In this document: positions 26,138 through 33,933 of the stretch, piece after piece
Layout of the letters: each line of letters begins with the position of its first letter
Numbering within the stretch: position 1 is the first letter of the stretch
Assembly (NCBI GenBank): GCA_017553405.1
Contig: JAFZME010000088.1
Span: forward strand, 1 to 47,315
Origin: Bacteroidales bacterium
GTDB lineage: Bacteria > Bacteroidota > Bacteroidia > Bacteroidales > UBA932
Length of the DNA stretch: 47,315 nt
Direction of reading: 5' to 3'
Program-made: the position numbers and the translations under genes
Notes under the pieces: model-generated
What the model saw: the letters and a program-made list of their open reading frames with translations, nothing else
The model's database searches: none
What the model was told of the DNA's origin: nothing

Positions 26138-27106
26138 ATGAAAACACTTAAGTACATTATCGGCGTCCTCGCCCTTGCCTGCGGTTTCAGCGCTTTCGCG
26201 CAGGAAGCCGCTCCGGAAGCCCCGAAGGTCCCCGTATCCGTCGTTTTCCCCGAGCAGGTTCCCTACATCTCCTTCGAGGCGCAGGAAGTCCTCAAAAACA
26301 AGCTTGCCGCCGCGTGCGCGCAGAGCGGTATGGGTGCGACCGACGACTTCTGCCAGTTCGTGCTTACCTCTTCGATCAGCATCGTCGACAAGTACGTCAA
26401 CCCCGGCAACCCTCCGAAGTACTTCGAGAAGGGGGACCTCACCGTCTATGTCGTCGACGTCCTCGGCAAGAAGACCTTCGACTCCATCATAGTCCCCATC
26501 CAGGGAGTCGGCAACAGCGAGGAGCAGGCCCATATGAAGGCCTTCAAGGCCCTTTCCCCGGCCAACCCCAACCTCAAGAAGTTCCTCGCCGGAGCCAACA
26601 CCAAGATAGTCAACTACTACGAGGGCCAGATCGACAACATCATCACCCAGGCCCAGTCCCTCGCCAAGGTCTACAAGTATGACGAGGCTCTGTTCAAGCT
26701 CGGACTCGTTCCCGAGGCTTGCCCCAGCTACTCCTCCAAGATCGTCCCTGCCGCTGCTGACATCTATCAGAAGTACATCGACGACCAGGCCAACCGCAAT
26801 CTCGCCAAGGCGAAAGCCATCTGGATTGCCGGCCAGGATGCTGCCGCCGCTTCCGAAGCTGCCGAGTATCTCGCCGAGATTATGCCTGAGGCCAAGTGCT
26901 ATCCCGAGTCGGTCGCTCTCAGCAAGGAGATCGCCGCCCGCGTAAAGGCCGACATCCAGTACTACCGCGACATCGAGGCCCGCGACAATGCACAGCAGTA
27001 CGACCTTGCGAAGCGTAAGATCAGCGCCTGGAGAGACGTGGGTGTCGCCTATGGCAACCACCAGAAGTCCACAACTTACTACACCGCGTGGCCTGTAAGG
27101 TACTAA
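26138..27106 (+). CDS. Exported protein of unknown function in envelope operon
   Basis: The 322-residue product has a signal peptide (MKTLKYIIGVLALACGFSAFA). VSVVFPEQVPYISFEAQEVL and DDFCQFVLTSSISIVDKYV suggest an alpha/beta domain. After about residue 160 it is largely helical and may be TPR-like (ITQAQSLAKVYKYDEALFKL). Similar proteins accompany DUF6175 genes in relatives, as far as I recall. It begins 11 bases after its upstream neighbour. Confidence 0.65.
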   Translation: MKTLKYIIGVLALACGFSAFAQEAAPEAPKVPVSVVFPEQVPYISFEAQEVLKNKLAAACAQSGMGATDDFCQFVLTSSISIVDKYVNPGNPPKYFEKGDLTVYVVDVLGKKTFDSIIVPIQGVGNSEEQAHMKAFKALSPANPNLKKFLAGANTKIVNYYEGQIDNIITQAQSLAKVYKYDEALFKLGLVPEACPSYSSKIVPAAADIYQKYIDDQANRNLAKAKAIWIAGQDAAAASEAAEYLAEIMPEAKCYPESVALSKEIAARVKADIQYYRDIEARDNAQQYDLAKRKISAWRDVGVAYGNHQKSTTYYTAWPVRY

Positions 27107-27119
27107 GAGAGACGACGCT

Positions 27120-28481
27120 ATGAAAAAAGCCATAATTCTTCTTACGGCTCTGTTTGTCTGCGCCGGTATGTTCGCCCAGGACGCCAAGTCCGGGAAGGAC
27201 ACCACCGGCGTCCTGATGAAGTATCGCCGCAGTTCCCTCTACAGCGTGCTCATCGAGCACCCCACGTTCCCCTACGCCGAGGCCATCGACTCCGCTTTCC
27301 TCGTGATGCCCATTCCGGACAAGTTCAACGACCACAACCTCCCTCTCCGCACAATGGTTTCCAATGCCGCGAAGATGAAAAAGGGCGGCAAGGCCAAGGA
27401 GACCGGCAATATGGCCGACATCGACGAGTTCATCGCGACCAACAAGATCCCCCGCGAACTCATCGCCAAGTGGTTCAACCGCAATCCCAAGACCGGAGCT
27501 TTCGATATGAAGCTCATCCAGGAGAGAGGTTTCTACGATGCTTCTGCCGCCGACATCTCCGCGGCTGAGGCCTCCACCCGCAACATCGCTATGCTTGGCG
27601 ACGCCGGCGAGGAGCTCATCGGCAAGACCTTTATGATCGTCAACGACATCACCTTCGTCGACAAGGGCGAGCAGTCCGCCAAGGCTGCCACCGGCCTCAA
27701 GATCTTCGGCGCGCTCGCAGGTGCCATCACCGGTTCCAGCGCCGTCAGCGACCTGGGCGACGCCGCTGCTGCCGCTGTCAACGAGATCGACGGTTTCACG
27801 GTCAACATCACGACCTACCTCTACCGTCTCCTCTGGAACGATGAGGTTATGGGCACCTTCTACAAGATGTACTGGATTGGCGACGGCTACCTCGACGACT
27901 CCAGGAAGGCCGCTTTCGAGGACAGCGACGTCTTCGCCCTCGACTACATCGGCGCGACCACGACCTCCGGCAGCATCACCACCTCCAAGAGCTTCTCCAA
28001 GCTCACGAAGGACCAGCAGATGCTCAAGGCCGTCACGCGTGCCGTCGACAAGGCCATCGTCCAGCTCCAGAGGTCCTATGACGAGTTCAAGGTCAACGTC
28101 CCCATCGGCGCCATCAGCCCCGACGGCAAGACCGTCGAGGTCCCCATCGGCCTCAAGGAAGGCGTCAACGAGAAGTCCCGTTACGACGTTCTCCTTCCGT
28201 CCAAGGATCCCGACACCGGCAAGGTCAAGTACCAGAAGGTCGCCGAGCTGAAGCCCGTCAAGGACAAGATCTGGGACAACCGTTTCGGCGCTCTTGAAGA
28301 AGCCGAGATGAGGGCTGCCGCCAAGGCCGCCGGCCAGGAGATCAAGGCTGAAGAAGGCGAAGAGGGCGAGGGCAATGTCTACCTCACCGCCACGACCTTC
28401 GACATCGTGATCGGTGCCGGCAAGATCTTCCCCGGCTGCGTGGTCAAGGAATCCACCATCAAGGCCCAGAAGAAGAAATAA
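27120..28481 (+). CDS. Exported protein of unknown function, last gene of envelope operon
   Basis: The 453-residue product has a signal peptide (MKKAIILLTALFVCAGMFA). Features include a central Gly/Ala-rich hydrophobic stretch (LKIFGALAGAITGSSAVSDL, about residues 193-212) that could insert in or lie on a membrane. An acidic segment (GQEIKAEEGEEGEGNVY) and a Lys-rich end (KAQKKK) follow. No catalytic motif was seen. It follows its neighbour by 13 bases and closes the six-gene run. Confidence 0.7.
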   Translation: MKKAIILLTALFVCAGMFAQDAKSGKDTTGVLMKYRRSSLYSVLIEHPTFPYAEAIDSAFLVMPIPDKFNDHNLPLRTMVSNAAKMKKGGKAKETGNMADIDEFIATNKIPRELIAKWFNRNPKTGAFDMKLIQERGFYDASAADISAAEASTRNIAMLGDAGEELIGKTFMIVNDITFVDKGEQSAKAATGLKIFGALAGAITGSSAVSDLGDAAAAAVNEIDGFTVNITTYLYRLLWNDEVMGTFYKMYWIGDGYLDDSRKAAFEDSDVFALDYIGATTTSGSITTSKSFSKLTKDQQMLKAVTRAVDKAIVQLQRSYDEFKVNVPIGAISPDGKTVEVPIGLKEGVNEKSRYDVLLPSKDPDTGKVKYQKVAELKPVKDKIWDNRFGALEEAEMRAAAKAAGQEIKAEEGEEGEGNVYLTATTFDIVIGAGKIFPGCVVKESTIKAQKKK

Positions 28482-28495
28482 TTCTACCTGAATTG

Positions 28496-28525
28496 TTGGC
28501 GGCATTGATAAAATCATTATCTTTG
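28496..28525 (+). promoter_or_regulatory. Promoter of tRNA-Leu
   Basis: TTG at 28496-28498 and TATCTTTG at 28518-28525 with a 19-base spacer match the phylum consensus. The tRNA begins 12 bases later. The site is enclosed by GGCGGC (28498-28503) and GCCGCC (28525-28530), which could form a weak terminator for the upstream operon. Confidence 0.7.
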
Positions 28526-28537
28526 CCGCCACTTTTT

Positions 28538-28622
28538 GCCCTGATGGCGGAATTGGTAGACGCGCTGGACTCAAAATCCAGTGGCCTTTAAAGCCGTGCG
28601 GGTTCGATTCCCGCTTGGGGCA
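28538..28622 (+). tRNA. tRNA-Leu (anticodon CAA)
   Basis: The 85-base class II tRNA has an acceptor GCCCTGA pairing with TTGGGGC, a D-loop of AATTGGTAGACGC type, and anticodon stem CTGGA/TCCAG with loop CTCAAAA (anticodon CAA at 28572-28574). It has a long variable arm and T-loop GGTTCGATTCC. The discriminator is A; CCA is not encoded. Confidence 0.95.
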
Positions 28623-28629
28623 CTTGACG

Positions 28630-28665
28630 GAAGTCTCCCTCTTTTTTGGGAGACTTCTTCTTTTT
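28630..28665 (+). terminator. Intrinsic terminator after tRNA-Leu
   Basis: GAAGTCTCCC (28630-28639) pairs perfectly with GGGAGACTTC (28648-28657) and is followed by TTCTTTTT. Confidence 0.9.
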
Positions 28666-28692
28666 GAGCCCTCAAGGAATATTTAAATATGC

Positions 28693-28700
28693 TATATTTG
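28693..28700 (+). promoter_or_regulatory. -7 box for the CE7 esterase gene
   Basis: TATATTTG matches TAnnTTTG, 33 bases before the ATG at 28734. This supports 28734 as the start rather than the in-frame ATG at 28689. Confidence 0.6.
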
Positions 28701-28733
28701 TCTCCTGATAAAACCACCAAAGTGCATTTTCTT

Positions 28734-30056
28734 ATGAAACGAATCCTGTTGATTGCCGCCGCCCTGCTCGTGTGCGTGGCGGCCTGGGGCCAGAGTTTCC
28801 TTGAAAGCGTTACCCTGTCCCTGGACAAGGGGGAGGAAGGCGTCTATGCTGTCGGGGAGCCCATCAAAGTGTTTGCCGAGTCCGAAATTGATGCGCCTGC
28901 CATCGTAAAGGTCTACATCAACGGCAATCTCAACAACGCCTGGCGGACCGACTTGTCCGCCGGAGGCAAGACGGAGGTGTTCAACGCCTCCTACGACAAG
29001 CCGCTGGCGCTGATGGTCAGGCTTTCCAATCTGAAGGACGAGAAGGATTCCACCACGGTCGGAGCCGTCGTGGCGCCGGAGCAGTTGAAGCCCGGCTTCG
29101 AAGAGCCGGCCGATTTCGCCAAGTTCTGGGGCAAGCAGCTGAAGACTATGCGCAAGATGAAGATGAAGACCAGGCTCACGCCGGTCGCAGTGCCCGAGAA
29201 GTATGAAGGCAAGTTCGTCTGCTACGACCTTGAGATCAACTGTGTCGGCAATGTGCCGGTAAGGGGCTACCTGGCAATGCCCGTAGATGCGAAGCCGCGC
29301 AGCCTCCCTATTGCGATATATGCCCATTCCGCAGGGAAGCTTACCAAGAAATGGACGCGCTCGACCGTCGAACGCGCAATCAAGATGGCAAAATACGGCA
29401 ACGGCGCCATCGGCCTGGACATCAACGCCCACGGTATGCTCAACGACCAGCCGGAAGAGTACTACGCCGACCTCCAGGAGAAACTGAACGGCTATTCGGG
29501 CTGGCCCATAGTGGACCACGAGAACTATTATTTCCGCACTATGTTCCTCAGGATGGTGCGCGCTCTCGACTACCTTTGCACCCTGAAGCAGTGGGACCGC
29601 AAGAAGGTCCTTGTCACCGGCGGAAGCCAGGGCGGCGCCCAGAGTGCGGCTCTGGCCGGCCTGGACAAGAGGGTTACCCACGTCGTGGTCGATGTCCCGG
29701 CGATGTGGGACACCGGCGGCTGCCTTCTCGGCCGCACCAGCGGATGGCCCAAGCCCATCGAGCACAACAAGGACAACCCCGAGGCCGCAAGGGTCGCCTC
29801 ATATTACGATGGCGCCGTCTTTCTGCGTCATTTCAAGGGAGAACTTTTTGTGAATGTCGGTCTGATCGACCTCACCTGCCCTCCGGCCAGCGTCTGGTCC
29901 GCCTTCAACGTCTGCCCGGCTTCGCATAAGGAGATTCACCCCTGCGCCTGGAAGGGCCATAGCGGCAAGTACTCGCTCCCGGAGGCTCCCCGTGCGGAAG
30001 TAAAGAAAGGAATGGACAAAAAGATTGACGAAGCAATCGACCGCTTCCTCAAATAG
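28734..30056 (+). CDS. Secreted acetyl xylan esterase-like alpha/beta hydrolase (CE7 type)
   Basis: The 440-residue product has a signal peptide (MKRILLIAAALLVCVAAWGQ). A beta-rich N-terminal part (about 25-120) precedes an alpha/beta-hydrolase domain. KPGFEEPADFAKFWGKQL, RGYLAMPVDAKP and the nucleophile Ser298 in TGGSQGGAQS match the AXE1/CE7 family, as does the end HPCAWKGHSG with the catalytic His. It probably removes acetyl groups from xylan or oligosaccharides in the periplasm. The GH11 xylanase 1.6 kb away makes a xylan role plausible. Confidence 0.85.
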   Translation: MKRILLIAAALLVCVAAWGQSFLESVTLSLDKGEEGVYAVGEPIKVFAESEIDAPAIVKVYINGNLNNAWRTDLSAGGKTEVFNASYDKPLALMVRLSNLKDEKDSTTVGAVVAPEQLKPGFEEPADFAKFWGKQLKTMRKMKMKTRLTPVAVPEKYEGKFVCYDLEINCVGNVPVRGYLAMPVDAKPRSLPIAIYAHSAGKLTKKWTRSTVERAIKMAKYGNGAIGLDINAHGMLNDQPEEYYADLQEKLNGYSGWPIVDHENYYFRTMFLRMVRALDYLCTLKQWDRKKVLVTGGSQGGAQSAALAGLDKRVTHVVVDVPAMWDTGGCLLGRTSGWPKPIEHNKDNPEAARVASYYDGAVFLRHFKGELFVNVGLIDLTCPPASVWSAFNVCPASHKEIHPCAWKGHSGKYSLPEAPRAEVKKGMDKKIDEAIDRFLK

Positions 30057-30080
30057 CCGCCTGTCGGCCGCCGTATGTCG

Positions 30081-31223
30081 TTAGAATGGTCTTTTTCTTA
30101 ATAGATTGACAACAGGAAGCCGCTTTTGACACACTTCTTCCACGGTGTGAACAATCTCCAGACAGCGTTTTTCAGGGATACGGATCTGTGTGCCGGCTTT
30201 AATCACAAGATCGAGGCCGGGGTTGCCTTTATAGAACAGCGATGTGGCGTGTTCGCCGTTGCTCCCGGCGGGAGAATAAGTTATGTCATATGCCGGCGCG
30301 AGGCTCCATATCCCCTCTTTGCAGAGGAAGGAAAAATTCTTTGCGTGGTCGTCTTTGTTGACGGCCACGAGATTGACCACCATCCTCAGGAACATCTCTT
30401 CCACCTGAACCGGGTCCTGGGTAAGGTAGCCGGTCAGGGCCAGCAGGTTGGTGTAATCTACGTCCTGGTTCCGGAAGTCTGTTTTCAATAATGCTGCGGC
30501 TGATGCCATATGATACCGTTCTCCTCCCGGCCCTATGTCAAAGCGCTCTATTGCGAAGTATTTACCTTTTACAAGGCCGACTCTTGGAATGGAAACCCCG
30601 CATTCACGGGCAGTGGTCATATATAGAAGCTCCGTTTTCCCGATGTCCTGAGGATCGAAGACGTGGCGGAACTTTATGAGAAAATGCATTCCCTCGTGAG
30701 TGACCATTGCCGCTTTGGGTCTGGCTCCTCCGGAGTTGCCGCTGTTGTAGTAAAGGAGAGATGCGTCTGCAGGCTCTTTTTCAGAAAGGGCTTTCAACGC
30801 TTCTTCCTGCAGGATGTCAAGTTCCAACTCTTCCTGTACTTCCCTCTGGGACGGGAAGCCGCGCATAACGGGTATGTAGGAAAGGGCGCCCATACCTGAA
30901 GTCCCTATGATGGAGAGCCGCTGCAAGGGGGTCAGCTCCTTGAGCGATGTGCCTTTCTCCTTCAACAGGCGATTGAGGAGATATAGACCGTATCCGTCAG
31001 GAAGACTGTCTTCGAAAATGGCAAAATTGCCGCCGAATTTCCCTCCTTCGGCATATATAAGGCCCGGCTGCAGCGGCAGTTCCGTGGGAGAGAGCGAAAA
31101 ACCGTTTGCGAGCCATCCGTCAGAATATTCAAACGCACATACGCCCGTCGAGGGGTCGGTCTGAAGAGTTCCGGCCAGGATGTCCCGATAGAAGACACTG
31201 ATTTTATCTACGGGAGCAATCAT
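30081..31223 (-). CDS. hipA: HipA-family serine/threonine kinase toxin
   Basis: The 380-residue product carries the N-terminal couple_hipA region (about 5-95) and the kinase core. SGNSGGARPK (161-170) is the ATP-lid loop, NKDDHAKNFSF the catalytic loop with Asp292, and PAYDITYS holds the metal-binding Asp313. HipA toxins phosphorylate aminoacyl-tRNA synthetases and slow growth. It overlaps hipB by 4 bases. Base composition is more AT-rich than the core genes. Confidence 0.92.
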   Translation of the reverse strand: MIAPVDKISVFYRDILAGTLQTDPSTGVCAFEYSDGWLANGFSLSPTELPLQPGLIYAEGGKFGGNFAIFEDSLPDGYGLYLLNRLLKEKGTSLKELTPLQRLSIIGTSGMGALSYIPVMRGFPSQREVQEELELDILQEEALKALSEKEPADASLLYYNSGNSGGARPKAAMVTHEGMHFLIKFRHVFDPQDIGKTELLYMTTARECGVSIPRVGLVKGKYFAIERFDIGPGGERYHMASAAALLKTDFRNQDVDYTNLLALTGYLTQDPVQVEEMFLRMVVNLVAVNKDDHAKNFSFLCKEGIWSLAPAYDITYSPAGSNGEHATSLFYKGNPGLDLVIKAGTQIRIPEKRCLEIVHTVEEVCQKRLPVVNLLRKRPF

Positions 31224-31531
31224 CTGCCGTTTCTCCTGTTGCGGTTTTTGTTGATGGCTTCCAGTTCGGAAGCGGTCCGATACTTGGTCCTGGCCATAAT
31301 TGCGCCGAGTTCATCGAAATAATCAAACTCGATTGCCAGGCGGCAGAACGCCTCCAGGGATATTTGTCCCGTCCGCTCAAAGCGCTCCAGAGTGGGAGCG
31401 GGAATCCCTGTCAGTTCCGAAAGATGTTTCCTGCTCAGCCCTTTTTCCAGGCGCCTGGCCTTGCAGTTGGCGGCCAGCCTGTCCATAAGTATTGAAGGCT
31501 GACGAGTATAATTATCTAATCTATATTCCAT
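31220..31531 (-). CDS. hipB: HipB-type HTH antitoxin
   Basis: The 103-residue product has an XRE-type helix-turn-helix (about residues 18-72: AANCKARRLEKGLSRKHLSE, then LTGIPAPTLERFE) and a short basic tail ending NRNRRNGR. It would neutralise HipA and repress its own promoter. Promoter and operator lie directly upstream. Confidence 0.9.
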   Translation of the reverse strand: MEYRLDNYTRQPSILMDRLAANCKARRLEKGLSRKHLSELTGIPAPTLERFERTGQISLEAFCRLAIEFDYFDELGAIMARTKYRTASELEAINKNRNRRNGR

Positions 31532-31549
31532 AACCTGTTATTAAAATAC

Positions 31550-31570
31550 GGTAAAAACGGGGCGTTTACC
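31550..31570. promoter_or_regulatory. Probable HipB operator
   Basis: GGTAAA (31550-31555) and TTTACC (31565-31570) form a 6-bp inverted repeat with 9-base spacing. It lies between the hipBA -7 box and hipB, where bound HipB would block transcription. The assignment is inference from position. Confidence 0.55.
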
Positions 31571-31583
31571 ATATTGTGTTATG

Positions 31584-31614
31584 CAAATATAGTGGTAATT
31601 TCCGACTATTGCAA
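31584..31614 (-). promoter_or_regulatory. Promoter of hipBA
   Basis: On the minus strand TTG (31614-31612) and TATATTTG (31591-31584) are spaced by 20 bases and match the consensus. Confidence 0.7.
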
Positions 31615-31616
31615 TT

Positions 31617-32420
31617 TTAATTGCTCCCGCCGTCGCTCATATAGAAATAGGTGCAGTTAAATGTGCCGGTGCCGCCGCCGACTTCGACCAAATACAGGAG
31701 GTCATAGAGTTTGCCTAAATGCATCCCCAACTTTTCGAAATTTTCAAAATGCTCTGAAATGTTGATATGGCCGCACTGGCGGGGAGAACTCCGGACAGCA
31801 AAATACTGTGGGAACGTCGCTGTTCCGTCAATGGACGGCACATTTACACGTGTGTTTTGGTAAATGTCGTAAGTTGCACCGTCTACAGTAGAACTGCCCT
31901 TTTTTTGACCGACAGCCGACCCCGGTTTAGTGTACCAGTCTTCAATAATATAGAATTCGGTTAACGGGTTTAAAGTCCATCCGTAAATGCCGATATAACT
32001 ATACGAGCCCGCGGATCCTGTCTTCGAGTGTTTGAAATAAGCGTCATATTGCTTTCCATCCGGACTTTCGCCGGGGCTGCCGTAGAAGTATCCTACTCCT
32101 CCCAATGAATTCATCGTGTTACTCCAGGAGGCGGAGAAGAGTCCGTTGTCGTAGTATTTAAGTGCATTATTGCCGCCCTCACACCATAAATAGTATTGCC
32201 AGTCCGTTGCTGCGATTTTGCCGTTTACTGCCTGGCCGCTCCGCCCGTTTATTGATTTTCCAGAGCCCAGAGGCTCCATCGTGTCGGAGCAGGGATTCCT
32301 TTGAATCTCGATTGCGGGTCCATCGTCGGTAGTGTCCTCTTTGGCAACGTGCTTCTTTTCGCAGCCTGATGCGACAAGCGCCAGGACCGCCAGGGCAATT
32401 AATAAAATTCTTCTTGTCAT
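31617..32420 (-). CDS. GH11 endo-1,4-beta-xylanase lipoprotein
   Basis: The 267-residue product has a lipoprotein signal (LVASGC, Cys20) and a GH11 jelly roll from about residue 74 (YYLWCEGG, SASWSN, YIGIYGWTLNPLTEFYIIED, DGATYDIYQNTRVNVPSIDG, TFPQYFAVRSS). The catalytic pair is present: nucleophile Glu155 in LTEFYIIE and acid/base Glu246 in LVEVGGGTG. It is expected to cut xylan while anchored to the envelope. GH11 is uncommon in Bacteroidota and this gene is AT-richer than its surroundings, so acquisition by transfer is possible. Confidence 0.88.
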   Translation of the reverse strand: MTRRILLIALAVLALVASGCEKKHVAKEDTTDDGPAIEIQRNPCSDTMEPLGSGKSINGRSGQAVNGKIAATDWQYYLWCEGGNNALKYYDNGLFSASWSNTMNSLGGVGYFYGSPGESPDGKQYDAYFKHSKTGSAGSYSYIGIYGWTLNPLTEFYIIEDWYTKPGSAVGQKKGSSTVDGATYDIYQNTRVNVPSIDGTATFPQYFAVRSSPRQCGHINISEHFENFEKLGMHLGKLYDLLYLVEVGGGTGTFNCTYFYMSDGGSN

Positions 32421-32468
32421 AATACCTTGTTCTAAATTTAGGTTGCAACTTTGTTTGCAAAGCCGTAA

Positions 32469-32891
32469 TCATTTGGATTTCTCGAAGAGCAGCTTGACGC
32501 CGTAGGAGGTCTCGGAGACGAGCATTCCGCCTTCTATGAATTCATATTCCCTGACGGAGCCGTCTTCGAAGGTGACGGTCAGTTTGCCTTTTTTATAGAC
32601 ATAGGTCCCATTTTCGACGGCTTCGCTTTCGCTGGCGGGGACCGTGTCCACGGTGCCGTCTGGGTTCATATACATCTGCGGATGGGCGGGCATATAGGAC
32701 TTCCAGCCGACCTCCACGTCCTTGTCGGAGGTGAATTTAAGGGAGTGTGTGATTGTCATCGTCCCCGCATCGGCGACGAACATTTTCTCGATGAACACCC
32801 ATTCGGTGTTTTTGAATACCGGCTCCTTCGCATTCATAACGCAGCAGGAAAAAAGTGCGGCCATCGCGGCGACTACCCCTAGAGTTTTCAT
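32469..32891 (-). CDS. Small exported protein of unknown function
   Basis: The 140-residue product has an N-terminal signal with Cys16-Cys17 (MKTLGVVAAMAALFSCC), so it may be a lipoprotein. The mature part reads like a lipocalin-type beta-barrel (FKNTEWVFIEKMF, GTYVYKKGKLTVTFEDGSV, GGMLVSETSYGVKLLFEKSK). It lies 48 bases upstream of the GH11 gene on the same strand and may share its transcript. Confidence 0.7.
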   Translation of the reverse strand: MKTLGVVAAMAALFSCCVMNAKEPVFKNTEWVFIEKMFVADAGTMTITHSLKFTSDKDVEVGWKSYMPAHPQMYMNPDGTVDTVPASESEAVENGTYVYKKGKLTVTFEDGSVREYEFIEGGMLVSETSYGVKLLFEKSK

Positions 32892-32952
32892 AGTATTGCT
32901 TTGAATTTATGCTGCAAGTTAGTGTTTTTTTGGATTTCCCCCAAAAAAGAGG

Positions 32953-32983
32953 TTTGCATTTAAGGCTTGATTTCGTACATTTG
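32953..32983 (+). promoter_or_regulatory. Promoter giving a leaderless transcript for the DUF3791-like module
   Basis: TTTG (32953-32956) and TACATTTG (32976-32983) with a 19-base spacer are a near-ideal promoter. The ATG at 32988 is only 4 bases after the -7 box, about where transcription should begin. Confidence 0.7.
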
Positions 32984-32987
32984 CATT

Positions 32988-33194
32988 ATGAGCAAACGGG
33001 AAGGCGACATACTCTACTTTATAGCATTCTGTATGGAAAGCTATAAGAATAAGCATAGCCTTTCCGGAGATGCTGTCTCAAAACTTTTTGATCAACACGG
33101 AATCAAACAATACCTTTCAGAGCATTTTGAAGTTCTCCACACGCAGGGAATGCCTTGGATTTTGGAAGAAATTGAAGAAAAGATAGGCCTATGA
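32988..33194 (+). CDS. DUF3791-like small protein
   Basis: The 68-residue product starts MSKREGDILYFIAFCMESYK and includes KLFDQHGIKQYL and FEVLHTQGMPWILEEIEEKI, which match my memory of DUF3791 proteins. It overlaps the DUF3990-like gene by 4 bases. In relatives such pairs are linked, and an antitoxin-like role is possible but unproven. The start is set by the family N-terminus and the promoter just upstream. Confidence 0.7.
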   Translation: MSKREGDILYFIAFCMESYKNKHSLSGDAVSKLFDQHGIKQYLSEHFEVLHTQGMPWILEEIEEKIGL

Positions 33195-33673
33195 TACTTT
33201 TTCACGGAAGTCCCCAAGTCGTACGAGAACCCCGCATCCTTATTCCCAACCGGACCTTGGATTACGGGACTGGCTTCTACACCACCACATCTGAGAAGCA
33301 GGCATATGATTGGGCGCTCCGCAGAGTGTCAGGAGAGCAGTGCGGCTACGTGAACATATTTGAGTTTGACGAAGTCGTTGCGGCAGAGTTAAAGCGACTG
33401 GACTTTGCCAACCCTCCTGGGGAGGAGTGGGTGGATTTCGTATATGCCAACCGCAATCAACGCGGTTTTACACACGATAACGACTTGGTTTATGGCCCGG
33501 TGGCCAACGACCGTGTGTATGCTGCATTCGCCCTCTACGAACAAGGTCTTCTAAGCAAGCAAGAACTTATAGCAGAACTTAAGACCTATAAACTCATCGA
33601 CCAGATGGTTTTTCACACGGAGGAAGCTCTGCAATGCCTTACCTTTATGGAAGCAAAGGAGGTAAAGCTATGA
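33191..33673 (+). CDS. DUF3990-like protein, possible ADP-ribosyltransferase fold
   Basis: The 160-residue product begins MILFHGSPQVVREPRI and has TLDYGTGFYTTTSEKQAYDW and NDLVYGPVANDRVYAAF. His5 in FHGS and the GTGFYTT stretch resemble the first two motifs of ADP-ribosyltransferases, to whose clan I recall DUF3990 being assigned. It is flanked by two small DUF3791-like genes with 4-base overlaps on each side, as in toxin-antitoxin operons. Target and activity are unknown. Confidence 0.7.
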   Translation: MILFHGSPQVVREPRILIPNRTLDYGTGFYTTTSEKQAYDWALRRVSGEQCGYVNIFEFDEVVAAELKRLDFANPPGEEWVDFVYANRNQRGFTHDNDLVYGPVANDRVYAAFALYEQGLLSKQELIAELKTYKLIDQMVFHTEEALQCLTFMEAKEVKL

Positions 33674-33933
33674 GAGCAGACATTACCCAACAGAATCTAT
33701 ATCTGATTCTGGCTGGCAAGGCGGCCGCCGTGGCTTCATTTATTGCCGAAGATGAACATCTCAGCCCGCTGGAGGCCCTTACAAAATTTTACGCTTCGGA
33801 CACCTACCGCCGTCTGGAGCGTGAAGATACAAAATACTGGCATTTAGGCCCAGTAGCTTTGTATCAAGACTATTGTCTTGCCTGGCAAGGAGCCCATACG
33901 CGTCCACAAGACCTGCCTCAGGGACGGCTATGA
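33670..33933 (+). CDS. Second DUF3791-like small protein
   Basis: The 87-residue product from the ATG at 33670 (overlapping the previous stop by 4 bases) reads MRADITQQNLYLILAGKAAA and onward. FIAEDEHLSPLEALTKFYAS and DTYRRLEREDTKYWHLGPVA follow. The helical pattern and YxDY end fit DUF3791-type proteins, though it is diverged from the first copy. Its last 16 bases overlap the convergent glycosyltransferase gene. Confidence 0.65.
   Translation: MRADITQQNLYLILAGKAAAVASFIAEDEHLSPLEALTKFYASDTYRRLEREDTKYWHLGPVALYQDYCLAWQGAHTRPQDLPQGRL

Noticed and set aside
28498..28537. GGCGGC/GCCGCC followed by ACTTTTT as the terminator of the six-gene operon
   Set aside because: The loop would be 21 bases and contains the tRNA promoter; it is too weak to call as a terminator, though some read-through control is possible.
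28689..28733. Upstream ATG for the CE7 esterase gene
   Set aside because: It lies upstream of and within the -7 box at 28693-28700, and the signal peptide begins at 28734.
32926..32948. Hairpin TTTTTTGG...CCAAAAAA as a terminator
   Set aside because: It lies between two divergent genes, where no transcript should end, and the stem is almost all A-T pairs. It may be chance or an operator.
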